A DNA stretch of 64,000 nt from NCBI GenBank assembly GCA_002077045.2, contig KZ111156.1, forward strand, positions 96,125 to 160,124, read 5' to 3'. The notes below the pieces were generated by a model. The model was not told the DNA's origin. It searched no databases and saw nothing but the letters and a program-made list of their open reading frames with translations. The position numbers and the translations under genes are program-made. This document shows, piece after piece, positions 32,403 to 42,920 of the stretch (within the stretch, counting starts at the first letter, position 1; each line of letters begins with the position of its first letter). This DNA is from Rachicladosporium sp. CCFEE 5018. Lineage: Eukaryota > Ascomycota > Dothideomycetes > Cladosporiales > Cladosporiaceae.

Positions 32403-32948
32403 TCAACGCACCTCTTGGAATCGATCCTCGATCTTCTTCGGCGGCCCTTTAGCCATGACGTTGCCCGCGAGTGTCATTGCCGCATCCATGATGCTCTCGG
32501 CATCCTTGCCTGTGATCCAGCCTGCTCTCTGCAGGGCTTGAACGACTTCAAAGATTCAAGTGGCGCAGTTCTGGTCCGGACTTTGATTCTTCAGCGGTAT
32601 CGTAACCTGGGAAAGCAGTGTCTCAAACTGTTGAGGCGTCACCTTAGCCGGCAGCTTGCCGATCTCAATCGCTCCCAAGAAGTGTCCAGTTGCAAGAGGA
32701 TTGACCGGACGCCGAATCCGGAAACGCCAATTGTGCTCGGGGTTCAGATCGGTCCTGGTCGCAGGGTCAAGTTGGATCCCATCTGTAACATCGTACGAAA
32801 CGCTGGCGTCGATTTGCTTGAAGTCTTTCGGACGCAGTAGGATCGCCCAGTGATACATCGCCCATCCGAGACGATCGCGAGCGCCTGGCTCGATGGAGAT
32901 TTGGTCGCGGTGGAAAAGCTCTATGGCGATGCGTGGTTTGTTGGACAT
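32403..32948 (-). pseudogene. Tandem paralogue of the 33517 gene, broken by a stop at a conserved Trp
   Basis: ATG 32948 opens MSNKPRIAIELFHRDQISIE, clearly homologous to the gene at 33517-34068 (MSNKPRICVALFHRNAITVE). Both share RLGWAMYHWAILLRPKDFK, TDGIQLDP, FRIRRPVNPLATGHFLGAIE and EIGKL. The frame hits TGA at 32556-32558 exactly where the paralogue has Trp (NCAT-stop versus HCATW). Beyond the stop it stays open in the same frame for about 50 residues that still align (VVQALQRAGWITGKDAESIM), ending at TGA 32403. Without the stop the protein would be about 181 aa, matching the paralogue's 183. It is either a young pseudogene or a protein truncated to 130 aa. The family resembles a fungal DUF6914-type group. 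Confidence 0.72.
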
Positions 32949-33516
32949 GATGCATGGTGGTTCAATGCGGTGAAATCTCTAGCCTCCAGGAAAGTAATTT
33001 GGACGATATGCGCAGCACACACAAGATACTTTATGTAGGCAGCCAGCAGGTTGCGCCTCGGCGACGATGCTAGCCGGATGGCATTCTGTAACGAGCGTCA
33101 TGCTCACAAGTCTGATGCGCAGCAGATCATAGACGCCCGAGAGGCTGACGACTGGCTCTTGTGGCTCCAAAACGAGGCTGAAACGCCTTACTGCGAATTG
33201 CGCTGACATGCACAGCCTTGGGTTGAGCCTACATGCACAAATGAGGCACAGTGGCGGCTAGCATGGCGCCTGCGCCATCACACATTGTCGATGCTAGCCG
33301 TCGCAATATCTGCCGCAAAAGATCGAGGTATATCTGCATATCGAACCTGAGTATCAATGCTCATGTGCGTACTGCTTCTGCATCGTTTCCTAGTACTTAA
33401 TTCGATCGTTCAAATGTCTTTGGTCCGCGGTCGGTAATTGATACGTGCAGCCACGACTTGTGCACCCTAGGTAGAGTTGAAGGTGGTCAACAGATTTCTT
33501 CTACTGAACAGCGTGA
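32949..33516. other. Spacer between the two tandem paralogues
   Basis: About 570 bases between the broken copy's start and the intact copy's stop. It should contain the promoter of the broken copy. No gene seen. Confidence 0.45.
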
Positions 33517-34068
33517 TCACTGCACGCCACAACACTGCGGACCTGCCACTACCTCAGCCGGTCCGTCTGCCATTACACGATGCGCCATCTGCATAGCCCT
33601 CTCCATGATGTCGTGGACGCCATCAGTCGCAGCCACATGTCCTGCCCGCTGCAACATCTCAATTGCATCATACGCCCACGTCGCGCAATGCTGAGGTGGC
33701 TCCTGCTGCTTTCGAGGCAGAGGTACCGTAGCTAGCAACTCACGGATTTGCTCGACAGTCGTGCCGCCTCGCAGCTTCCCGATCTCCAGAGCATTCAGGA
33801 AGCTGCCAGTCGAGTGCGGGTTTGCAGGCGTCCGAACGCGATACCACCAGTCGTGTGAAGGATTCGAGTCGATGTGCGTGATCGGGTTGAAGTTCATGCC
33901 ATCAGTTGCGTCGATCAAAGTACATTGATCGATCTCTTTGAAGGCCGTTGGGCGTATGAGTATTGCCCAGTGGTACATCGCGTAGCCCAGCCGGGCCAGA
34001 GCATCTTTCTCGACTGTGATCGCATTCCGATGGAAGAGGGCCACGCAGATGCGAGGCTTGTTGGACAT
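33517..34068 (-). CDS. Small conserved fungal protein, DUF6914-like
   Basis: Single exon, 183 aa, intact partner of the broken copy at 32403-32948. It begins MSNKPRICVALFHRNAITVE and has a YHWAILIRPTAFKEIDQCTL segment, a Thr-Asp-Gly-Met turn, SHDWWYRVRTPANPHSTGSF, and a C-terminal helix region CATWAYDAIEMLQRAGHVAA. The YHWA motif, with neighbouring polar residues, recalls fungal DUF6914 proteins of unknown function. I assign the family only tentatively. No signal peptide or membrane segment is visible. Confidence 0.72.
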   Translation of the reverse strand: MSNKPRICVALFHRNAITVEKDALARLGYAMYHWAILIRPTAFKEIDQCTLIDATDGMNFNPITHIDSNPSHDWWYRVRTPANPHSTGSFLNALEIGKLRGGTTVEQIRELLATVPLPRKQQEPPQHCATWAYDAIEMLQRAGHVAATDGVHDIMERAMQMAHRVMADGPAEVVAGPQCCGVQ

Positions 34069-34508
34069 ATTCGACCGCAGAGATGGTTTTCAGGGCACCA
34101 TCCGGCCAGTCGCGCTTTCACCGTGCAAGGTAAATCCGGGGACGTCGCATGCTTTGATGCATTGCGCGCGATTAGTAGACGATGACTGAGCTACGACTCA
34201 CGAGATGTATCCTATGAGGTGTTCAACGATCCAACGAGGCATAAGGTAGCTTAGTGAGAAAAGCCTTGAAGCTGAATGACAACATTGAAGCTCTCGGGAG
34301 TGAGTGGAAGTGAACCACGACTTGTGCCCCAGAGTAAGCAGATATGACCTCGTCACTGCAATACACCGAATATCGCTGCGTACCCAATTCCAACGTAAAG
34401 CGAACATCATTGTTGACGAGAAGCAGTTGCCGAACGACTCACTATCATTACAAACACCGAGCTGCTGCATGATCGGAGCATCGCACAAGCACCATCACTA
34501 GCACCACA
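34069..34508. other. Divergent promoter region, no gene seen
   Basis: About 440 bases between the opposed starts of the small DUF6914-like gene and PAT1. No further coding content recognised. Confidence 0.45.
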
Positions 34509-37067
34509 ATGTCATTCTTTGGCTTCGATACCAGCTTGGCGCGGGACCAACCACAAAAGGCCTCCCGCGGCATGTTCGAGCAACATGACCCATTCGGCAA
34601 GCTCGATGCGGGCGGAAATGGCGGAGACGACGACGTGCTCGACTTCGAGCAGACGTATGATGGTCTTGGTGCCCAGCTCAACGAGACGCACGACGGCTTC
34701 AACGATGACACGTTCGGGGATGACCAGCCTGTGACAAGACAAGCCTTGGGTAGGGACTTCGACTTTGCTGGCAACACTGCGAAGGTCAGAGATACGCTGC
34801 TTGAAGAGCAGACGCTGCATCATGCCCGGGCCCCCTTTCAACAGGCTCAGGCGCAGGCCGTCGCTCAGCAAAAGCCGAAGAAGACAGGGTACGAGGCTTA
34901 CAAACAGCCTGACTATCTGCCGAAGCTGGAGGCAGATGCGAATATCTGGGGAAGCTCGGTTGTGAGGAAAGGAAACCCTCAGGTGCAGCAGCAACAGCCA
35001 ATACAGGAAGCGCCTAGTACGAGGAAGATGATGAGTCTGGAGGAAGTGGAGGCGATGATGCGGGAGCAGGCCAAGCCACCCGCGCCTAGACCAGCTCAGG
35101 ATATGGAAGCGCAGAGCCAGGGATTGAGGGCAATGCTCGGAGTGGGATCTGCTGCTCCGCCGGTGCAGGCTCACCAACCTCAGCAGCAGCGAGGGCCGCA
35201 GATCTTGCAGAGACCGCAGCAGCCACCCCAACAGCAGGAGCAGGTTCCACAGCCAGTGCCTGATTATGCCACCCGCGCACCGCAGATCTTGCAGCGCCGG
35301 CATACACCCACCATGCCTCAACAGCCGCCACCGGGAATGCAGGGCCAGCCGCCTCGGCCATTGTCAAGCAATTTTCAAGGTCCACCTCAGCCTATGCAAT
35401 TCCAGCAGCAGCAACGACAAGGTCCACCTCCGCCGCATCATCAGCAAGGCCCGATGTCACACCAGCGTGGCCCATCGTACAACGGGCCTCCGATCACGCA
35501 GGCCCAGCAGATGATGGACTTGTCGCCCGCTGATCGCGAAGCCTTCATGGCCGAGGAAGCTCGTCGTGCGAAGCGGAATCATAAGATCTTCCTGCTGTCG
35601 AAGAACAACGGCTTGATGACTCCTCAAGACAAGAACTTCATCACGCGCATCCAGCTGCAGCAGCTCTTGACTGCCACTGGAGGCATCGATAATGATATTG
35701 GTAGCGAGGAGCAGCTGGCAGAGGACTTTTACTACCAAGTGTATGCTCAAATTCGAGGCCCTCCGCGATCCGGCCCGGGACAGCCACTCAATCAGTTCGC
35801 TCAGACGTATCTGTTCCAGACTGGTGGCGGCAGATACGGCTATGGTCGATCACGGCATCATCCACGCGGTGGTGACAACCACGTCCAGCGTATGGAGCAG
35901 CAAGTCGCTCGTGCTGTGGAAGCAGCAAAGGCTCGACCCAAGAACAAGGCACTCGTCATGGAAGGTTCGCTCGGCAAGATCGCTTTCTCAAACTCGAAGA
36001 CACCACGTCCTCTGCTGAACCTCAAGCGCATGGATAGCGAAGCTCGATCGAAGACGATAGCCAAGCCCGTTACAGTCGCAGACCGCAAGACCGCTCTCCG
36101 CGACATCGAGAATCTGTACAGCACGCTCATGCGCATGGAAGATCACGAGCGCCGCCTCCCACCTCCTCCGAACGAGGAGAGCCCGCCCGAAGTGATTGAA
36201 GGGCACATGCGCTGGCGAAGCGAGATGGTAGAATTGAACCAGCAGCTCTGGGCAGCGCTGAAAGTCATGGAGCCGATATCGACGCCGTAAGTCTGCATCT
36301 AAGCCGCGCGAGACTAACACCCAGCTAACGAACCTCTCAGTCCCACAGCCTCCCACCCCTTCATCCGCCTCCTCTCACACGCCAAAGGCAAAAAAGCCCT
36401 CCCACGGACCTTCCGCCACCTCGACGATCAACAGCGCCTAACCCTCCTAACCCTCCTGAGCATCCACTTAGACGTCCTCTCGGTCGTCGCGCTAGCCTAC
36501 CCCTCCGCCGACGCCTCTCCACTCTCGCCAGCAGTAAAAGCCGAAATCGAGCTCTTCACCTCCTGCGTCATGCCCCCGCTCTTCAGCTACGTGAACGAAG
36601 CACCACTGGGTATAATCATCGGCCTGCTCGGCCTGATCCTCGAGCGTGTCAATATGCCCGTCGTGGCCCGCACGAAAGTCGGCTTAGAAGTACTGACTAT
36701 GCTCATCTCCCGCGCCGAGCTTGTCAAAGCTTCCACCCCGCCGACCTCAGCGGATAGCCAACAATGGGCCAGCCTTTACAACTCCCTTTTCGACACACTC
36801 GAGCCCCTTTTGCCGTACCTGTTCCCGTATCCCCTTGTCCTGCCTGGCGAAGGCGAAAGCGACGTCCACGTCTGGCGGTTCCTGGCTGCCATGGGTGTTG
36901 GCGCTAGCCCGGAGCAGCAACAAAGACTGGTGCTGGGTGTGAAGGAGAGGGTTATGGAGAGTGTTGGGTTGGGGAGGGAGAAGGGCGGGGAGGAAGGGGA
37001 ACGGGTGCTGGGGGATGTGAATTTGTTTATGAGGAGTATTGGGTTGGATGTTGGGTTGTTGGGGTGA
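34509..37067 (+). CDS. PAT1: mRNA decapping activator Pat1
   Basis: Promotes decapping and P-body assembly by linking Dhh1, Lsm1-7 and Dcp2. Two exons, 34509-36286 and 36341-37067, joined by a 54-bp intron (donor GTAAGT, branch CTAAC). The product is about 834 aa. The N-terminus starts MSFFGFDTSLARD, as in fungal Pat1, with a DPFGKL motif. A long Gln/Pro-rich disordered region lies at about residues 150-330. The conserved Pat1 core runs from about residue 340 (MDLSPADREAFMAEEARRAK; IRGPPRSGPGQPLNQFAQTY; KIAFSNSKTPRPLLNL). Exon 2 encodes the C-terminal helical repeat domain. All parts are in the expected order. Confidence 0.92.
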
Positions 37068-37206
37068 GAGATGCGATCCGAGAAGAGAGGAAGGGGAGGT
37101 TGACTGGAGTGCATGCATATAGAAGCGCGCGAACAGTGCAAAAGGGGTATCAGTTCCCGCCAAACATCGTGCCCGTCCTTCCCCTGTTGTTCCCAACCCT
37201 GTCTCG

Positions 37207-38397
37207 TCAAATCATAAATGTAGGCACATCATCGTACTCCTTCTCCTCGTCCTTCACCCCAACCCTCTTCTTCGCCGACCCAACTCCCCCCCCTCCTTTC
37301 CCAAGCACCTTCTTCTCCCTCGCCGCTTTCTTCCTCGCCAAGAACTCAGCTACACTATCTCGCTCTGCACGATTAGTGATGAGGTCGTGCGTGTCGTCGC
37401 TGAAAGGGTCGGTGAATATTGCATTGGAGCTTTTCATGGCAGGTGAGGAGGGTTGATCCGTTGGGGGCGTGGGGAGGTTGCTGCGAGCGGTCTCCGAGGT
37501 GGTGGTGGGTTGTGGTGCTGTGGCGGGCTTGGACGACTTAGCGTAGGGCTTGAAAATATCCGATGGCGCTTTCGGGCGGGTAGCTGTGGCGGTGTGCTTG
37601 CTGACCATAGACTTTGGCGGAGCTGTGTGTGTCCGCGTAGCGTCGAGATCGTCGCTGTCGTCTTCCTCAGCCTGCACTTGTTTCCGCTTCTTCGACAGCG
37701 CAGGCTCGTTCTCACCATCCCACATCGCCTCGACATCTCTTTTCTTCACCTTCCCCGGACTCCTCCCAAACCCTCGGGCAGCCCTAGTGTCCCCTTTCAC
37801 CCCCGCGACCTTCCGTCCCACCCCCCTACTCGTTCGACAAACCACTCTCGCCTCCTCCCTTCCCTTCATCAGTCCAGCTAACTGCGGATCCAACCACTCC
37901 TCCCTCTCCTCGTCTCCCTCCTCACTCTTCTCCCTCTTCCTCCTGTCCCTTACCTCGTCCTCCATCTCCCCCCTCTTTCCCCTTTCGGTCCTCGTATCTA
38001 TCCCCCTTCCCAGCTCCCTAAGCATAGCCCCTCCCCTTGCTCTTGCCCGTCGCTTCGCCTCAACATACGCTTCCCGGTGCAAGTGCCGGGTGTAGAGTTT
38101 GGCGGTGGACAGGAACTCGTCTTCGACCATCCGGAAGACCTGATCGGAAGGGCGCATGGGGCTGGATGCTGGAGGAGGTGTAGGGTTGGCTGGGGATGGA
38201 GGGGAGGAGAAGGTTGGGACTTTGGCTGGGGGAGGAGGGGTGGAGGGCGAGAGGGGGTTGAGGTCGGAGTCGACTAGGTCGTCTGACAGGCCTGGGGAGG
38301 AGGGACGAGGTGGGGATTTTCGCGGGAGGGAAACCTTCGGAGGAGCCTTTGGAGGCTTTGATGATGGCTCAGTGAGCCATGGCAGTTTGCGAGGCAT
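37207..38397 (-). CDS. Basic, mostly disordered protein of unknown function
   Basis: ATG 38397 (MPRKLPWLTEPSSKPP) gives 396 aa. The frame is open to 38559 but the extra residues look non-coding. The first 110 residues are Pro/Ser/Lys-rich. A short conserved-looking helix follows (VFRMVEDEFLSTAKLYTRHL, then HREAYVEAKRRARARGG), then charged low-complexity sequence with several basic clusters that could be nuclear localisation signals (LSKKRKQV, KKAAREKK). The C-terminus AEFLARKKAAREKKVL is a charged helix. I do not recognise a named family. It is convergent with PAT1 and divergent from the DUF866 gene across about 290 bp. Confidence 0.75.
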   Translation of the reverse strand: MPRKLPWLTEPSSKPPKAPPKVSLPRKSPPRPSSPGLSDDLVDSDLNPLSPSTPPPPAKVPTFSSPPSPANPTPPPASSPMRPSDQVFRMVEDEFLSTAKLYTRHLHREAYVEAKRRARARGGAMLRELGRGIDTRTERGKRGEMEDEVRDRRKREKSEEGDEEREEWLDPQLAGLMKGREEARVVCRTSRGVGRKVAGVKGDTRAARGFGRSPGKVKKRDVEAMWDGENEPALSKKRKQVQAEEDDSDDLDATRTHTAPPKSMVSKHTATATRPKAPSDIFKPYAKSSKPATAPQPTTTSETARSNLPTPPTDQPSSPAMKSSNAIFTDPFSDDTHDLITNRAERDSVAEFLARKKAAREKKVLGKGGGGVGSAKKRVGVKDEEKEYDDVPTFMI

Positions 38398-38687
38398 TGT
38401 AGCTGAGGCGAGGGTAGGCAGGTGTCGAAGTAGTTCAAGGTTCTGCTCTATGTCGTTCCGTCGCGCGTCTATGGCGCGTCGATTTCCTCTTTGCACCTCT
38501 AGATTGCGAGTGATCACGGTACATAGTGAGTTGGCTGGAGATCGATGTGATATGTACATGGATGCAAGTGAACGCCCAAGTTCATCGTGAGGTGAACGGA
38601 GGCGTGCTTAGTCACGCCATGCCACGCCCAGAGACAATCAACTTCACCTCGATCGCATCCTCGAGGGAATCATCAAGCAGGATCAAG

Positions 38688-39377
38688 ATGCTCGCATTGG
38701 CGCTCAAAGCAGAGCTGGAAGGGTACGCAGCGTCGTATTGGAAGTCTAACGCTCTTCTGACGGGTGAACAGTGTGACAAACCTCCAGCCTGTCGATACTG
38801 AGGAGAACCCCTTCTTCTACACATTCAAGGTCCAGTGTACATCATGTCGAGAAGTGCATCCAAATTGGGTGTCCGTGAGCCGCTTCGTATGTTCCTTTCG
38901 TTTGGTACAGACGTGGCTTCGCTAATGGAAGTACAGGAGCAGAACGAGCAGCAAGGTAGCCGCGGTGAAGCCAACTTCGTGTGGAAATGTCAGAATTGTA
39001 AGGTTCGAGCCCATCGCACTGGAAATGAGTGTCAATGAGCGATGCTGACTTACGATGCAGAGACAGCACACAGCAAACATCATGGATGCCCCAAAGTCCT
39101 ACCCCCAGCAGAGCCCTCCCAAGCTACAGAACATCATTACATTCGACTGCCGGGGTTTGGAGTTCGTGGAGTTCAAGGCAGATGTACGAGCCCATTCTTT
39201 GTACCCTTTTTGTTTTCACTGACAGAATATCAGGGGGACTGGAAAGCAGTAGGGCTGGAGTCAGGCACGAAGTTCGAGGGCGTCGATCTGTCAGAGGGCG
39301 ACTGGTTCGAGTACGATGAGAAGTCGGGCGAGGAAGTGAGTATCAAGGACATCAAGTGGGAGATACGTCGTGCTTGA
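38688..39377 (+). CDS. DUF866 / CXXC-motif zinc-binding protein
   Basis: Five exons: 38688-38722, 38772-38886, 38937-39002, 39061-39183 and 39234-39377, with introns of 49, 50, 58 and 50 bp. The spliced protein is 160 aa, exactly the family size (human C1orf123/CZIB). It begins MLALALKAELEGVTNLQPVD. The two zinc-ligand pairs are CTSCREVHP and KCQNCKRQH, followed by NIITFDCRGLEFVEFKADGD and the end KDIKWEIRRA. An in-frame ATG at 38619 would add 23 residues, but family members start close to the MLALALK equivalent. Function is poorly known, and the Cys pairs are intact. The four short introns contrast with the intronless neighbours. Confidence 0.9.
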
Positions 39378-39472
39378 CAGTATCTACGAACAAAGCCTTC
39401 CCTTTTGTCCCCCTTCACACAACTCCTCCATTATCCTCAACTCCATGCTAAAGCGCAGAAGTCCCGAGCACA

Positions 39473-40102
39473 TCAGAGCCCCTCGGTCTGAGCCCACTGC
39501 TTCATCTCTCCCCAGGCGAAGCGCCCGAAGATGCCGATGGCCACCTGCTCCACGATTCCAGCGCCCTCATCATTGTGCGCCTGGAGGAGACGACCATAGG
39601 CCATCGCCAGGTGGCGCAGGGCATCCTCCCCGAAGTTGGATGCCGGGGTGTCCTCGGTCGCGGGAATGTCGACGGGCTGTGCCAGTCCCGGTGAAGTTGC
39701 CGTTGGTGTACCCGGGAGGGTACCCATTGCCGTTGGATTGGCCATTACCGTTGGCCGTCGAGGCGCGTGCGGGCTGCGACGCGGGAGTGTTGTTCGGTGG
39801 GTCCTAGGATCATTGTTAATAGCAAAGAAAGGTGAGTGAGCCAAGCGCGTTGTAACATACCATTGTGGACACCACGCGAAAGCCAACGATGATTGCTTGT
39901 CTTGGTATGAGATTTATTTGCTAAGGTCAGCGCATGCCTCTAACGCCATCGTATGTGAACTGAGGCTACTCACAATGTCCAGGTGATGTCCTGGACGAAG
40001 GATGATCGATGCGCAAGACGATGCGCAAAACTTGATGCAAATGTCGATGAGAAGCATTCGAAGGACGTGGACGACATTTTGCCGCAGCTGTGTGTACTGC
40101 AC
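39473..40102 (-). CDS. Uncertain multi-exon small gene
   Basis: The 3' part is protein-like: IPATEDTPASNFGEDALRHL then LQAHNDEGAGIVEQVAIGIF and FAWGEMKQWAQTEGL, stop at 39473. Upstream there are good splice signals: donor GTGAGT at 39973 after a 43-codon open frame (QLRQNVVHVLRMLLIDICIK, ILRPGHHLDI), and donor GTATGT at 39860 with acceptor CCTAG ending at 39804. Depending on which acceptor (39921, 39901 or one a few bases on) follows the first donor, the middle exon reads QSSLAFAWCPQW (joins the 3' frame) or QAIIVGFRVVSTM (joins a different frame, DPPNNTPASQPARAST). I cannot decide between models and recognise no family. Confidence 0.4.
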
Positions 40103-40929
40103 CGCGCTAAAGGTCGATCAGTGCGCTAGTGAGTGAAGGAAGGAACGGAAAGGGAAGGGGTGCTGAGGGAAGGAACGAGAGAGTGAGCTGGAAGGTACGT
40201 GCTGCGCAAGTGGATGAGCGAGATTTGTAAAAGCTGATGTTAAGACTGAGGGAGTACGGCGCAGAGCGACTGACTTATAGCTCTTGCGCAGCACGTCAAT
40301 CTGGTTGAAGAGTCCTCCATTCCCGGTGCTTGAGAGACCTAGTCGTCAGTGGAGCGTACTGGAAGACGCATGTCGACAAAGCTGGCCCTTTCTGGACGAG
40401 ACTGGGGATGGCCACATATCGATCATGGAGGAGACTTCCCTCACACAGATTTCAGCTTCCTTGTACTGTAACTCGCGGCCTTTGTGAGCAGCATGGCATG
40501 CCCAAAAAAAGTACGGAGGGACTGAAGTCGGTACATGGGCTCCAGCCAGTTTCGGGTCCTTTCCGACGGCACCGTTACTCTCAGCAGACTCGATACACCT
40601 GCTTGGTCGGTGCAGGTCTGAAGAGGCATTGTCAACGGAGGCCACACGATGCTACAACATGTTGGACAATACCTGGACAAGTCCATTGCAGGTGTAACGG
40701 CACGGACAGAAAAGCCGGACCAAGTTTATGACTACCAACCTGGCTGACCCTTGCGGACTTCCATATTGGCTGACTGCAAGCTTGGCAAGTCGCATATACC
40801 ACCATGTTGAGTTCGAGATGTACGGTCAATGCCACTTCCCTTTGATCAAAACACCAGCTAAGCTCGCGGGATCAATCAACCGAGACAACAGCAGTATCAG
40901 CCACCTGAGGGCTGTGACTTTAGCACATT
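40103..40929. other. Intergenic left border of the F-box-like array
   Basis: About 830 bases. Includes a purine-rich stretch at 40132-40195. No gene recognised. Confidence 0.45.
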
Positions 40930-41505
40930 ATGGCTCAGCAACATCAAGGCTTCGCTGGAGCGCTGATCGAAAAGCTCCCGCAGGAACTGGTGGAAATTAT
41001 CGAAGGCCTCGTATTCCGAAACGACCACAATTCAAGTGCCGTGATTGATGCAGCCTATCGTCCTCCTGCCAATCTACAAGTCAATCAGGCGTACAGAGGG
41101 CGATTACTCGTCGACTACTATCAACATACAGATTTTATCACCGGTCCTCAGACAGACAGGCCGGACATCAGTGACTGTTGGATCGATTCGATACCGCTGG
41201 AGGTCCGGGACAGAGTCCTTCGACCAAGAGGCTGGTGGATCCTTTGGCTGCGCTCTCCAGAAAAGAATAGGCTCCCACCCATGCTGCTCCTGAGGCTGCA
41301 CTGCTGGCGGATTATCACAGCCTGTGAGTCGTGTCGGAAGACGCTGAAGTATCGAAAGGTCTTTGCCGCTTGCGGCGCTTGTCAATCGATGATCGATGAA
41401 TTCAAGTTCGGCATGTGGCCAGCGTACCTCGAGAGCTGGCGGAGAGGCGAACGAGTTCGATACGAACCGTCTACTAGAGGACATTACACCTCAATCGCAG
41501 CGTAG
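40930..41505 (+). CDS. F-box-like array member 1 (short divergent copy)
   Basis: Single exon, 191 aa. It begins MAQQHQGFAGALIEKLPQEL and continues VEIIEGLVFRN, the F-box-like N-terminus of the array. The second family block is AAYRPPANLQVNQAYRGRLL, followed by DYYQHTDFI, corresponding to the YYATxVFDF block. After this it diverges. The LCARWLRxL, IRRIRF and PLDCSxLW blocks of members at 47.9-52.7 kb are not recognisable, and instead there are two Cys pairs (ACESCRKT, AACGACQS). It is closest to the next gene, with which it shares the MAQ start. Function unknown. The Cys pairs could bind zinc, which is a guess. Confidence 0.6.
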   Translation: MAQQHQGFAGALIEKLPQELVEIIEGLVFRNDHNSSAVIDAAYRPPANLQVNQAYRGRLLVDYYQHTDFITGPQTDRPDISDCWIDSIPLEVRDRVLRPRGWWILWLRSPEKNRLPPMLLLRLHCWRIITACESCRKTLKYRKVFAACGACQSMIDEFKFGMWPAYLESWRRGERVRYEPSTRGHYTSIAA

Positions 41506-41844
41506 TTGAAAGAGCTTGTTGCACAGCAGAACTCTCTATCGCCTCTTGTGGGCTCTGTCTGGCGGTATAAGCAAATGTGATCAATCCAGCAGGCCGGCCT
41601 ATGAGAATCTTCAGGTTGACCTTCATAACTTTCCGATGGGCGAGCTTGCTTCCATGCTGACCACACGCTTCGGAAAGTCAAATGCTGCACGCATGGCGAA
41701 TCTTTCACATAACCATATCCTACCCTTCAGACGACTCAACATTCCCACGGTCGCGTTTCTTACTAGTACGACACGATCGATTCGACCTTATATAATCACT
41801 TGCACTACACGGCTCAAACCACCGGGCATACCGAACAGACTTCC
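41506..41844. other. Intergenic with TATA-like element
   Basis: About 340 bases. TTATATAAT at about 41789-41797 lies roughly 50 bp upstream of ATG 41845, a plausible TATA box for array member 2. Confidence 0.45.
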
Positions 41845-42609
41845 ATGGCGCAGTCTATACGCCCCATCGGCGAAGCTATGAATGCGACGCTCCCCCAGGA
41901 GCTAGCAGACATGGTGAAAGACTTCGTCTTCACGAGCGGACATCAGGCCGTGGTAACGATCGAAGCCGGCTGCTACTCTCCGCCTTCCAACTTATTGGTC
42001 AATAAAGGGTACCGCCTTCGTCTGCGCAGGGATTACTATCGCCACACAATGTTCGAAGTCAGGGACGCTGCAACGTGCGCTCGATGGCTCGAGTCTCTGC
42101 CGACGATCGTGCAGCTGGACATCAGCACTATTCGCCTTGGCGGTCCACCAAACTTTACAGACCCAGTCAGATCGGTGAGGAAAGCCAACGCCCTATTTAT
42201 GTGCCCTTGCAAATTTGGCGTACACTGTCGCTGGGAAGAATTGGGCAGTTGTCTTACCTGGTTGAGGGATAAATACTTTACCCGTCCACGGCCCGGGGGC
42301 AGAGGTGCAATACAGTGGCGGGATATGGCCTTCCGAATACAACACGAAGCGATCAAGACGTGGTTCTGCTTGCCTGGTCATAGCGAGACAATGCCGAGGA
42401 TCGAGTGGACCCATTACTATCGCGATGCATTGAAGCGTATCAACCGGGCTAGTTTCGAGATCCAATTGATGCGAGTGTTACTTGTACGGCGTAGCTACTC
42501 TCTGCCGGGTTCTGGTAGCATTGACGACATAGTGGATTACGTCGAGGATCGTGTGATGGACGATGCTTCGAACTTGTCTCAGACTTCGGCGAGCGATGGC
42601 TCAGACTAA
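41845..42609 (+). CDS. F-box-like array member 2
   Basis: Single exon, 254 aa from ATG 41845 (MAQSIRPIGEAMNATLPQEL). The open frame continues upstream, but without an ATG. Family blocks: LPQELADMVKDFVF, then YSPPSNLLVNKGYRLRLRRD, YYRHTMFEV, ATCARWLESLPTI and ISTIRL. The last matches the IRRIRF block. The middle has a Cys cluster (MCPCKFGVHC). The C-terminal half is basic and unlike the other members, with a Ser/Asp-rich tail. A TATA-like element lies about 50 bp upstream, so transcription is plausible. Function unknown. Confidence 0.65.
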   Translation: MAQSIRPIGEAMNATLPQELADMVKDFVFTSGHQAVVTIEAGCYSPPSNLLVNKGYRLRLRRDYYRHTMFEVRDAATCARWLESLPTIVQLDISTIRLGGPPNFTDPVRSVRKANALFMCPCKFGVHCRWEELGSCLTWLRDKYFTRPRPGGRGAIQWRDMAFRIQHEAIKTWFCLPGHSETMPRIEWTHYYRDALKRINRASFEIQLMRVLLVRRSYSLPGSGSIDDIVDYVEDRVMDDASNLSQTSASDGSD

Positions 42610-42920
42610 TGCCGCGTCAGACTCTGAGCACGATGAATGATCTTGTTCGGCAGCCCGGGGGGGATCCAAAACAGAAGAGCTAAGTTATGATGTTGTAAAT
42701 TGGCGGTGCTCTCTTGTTTGCACACGAATGGCTGCTACTACTGTCAGCCGAGTCATGTGCGAGAACAGATCCTGCCTTCACTTCGAAGGGAACAGAACGC
42801 GGCCCGCTGCGCCCGTCCGTCAGAAGATCACAAAGGCAGCACTTGAGTTTCCCTTCAATACCACTCGACCTCGATACCCAGGAGCTTCGACATCAGGCCC
42901 ATCGCCAGTGAACACACACG
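42610..42920. other. Intergenic, no gene seen
   Basis: About 310 bases between array members 2 and 3. No TATA box or coding content stands out. Confidence 0.4.
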
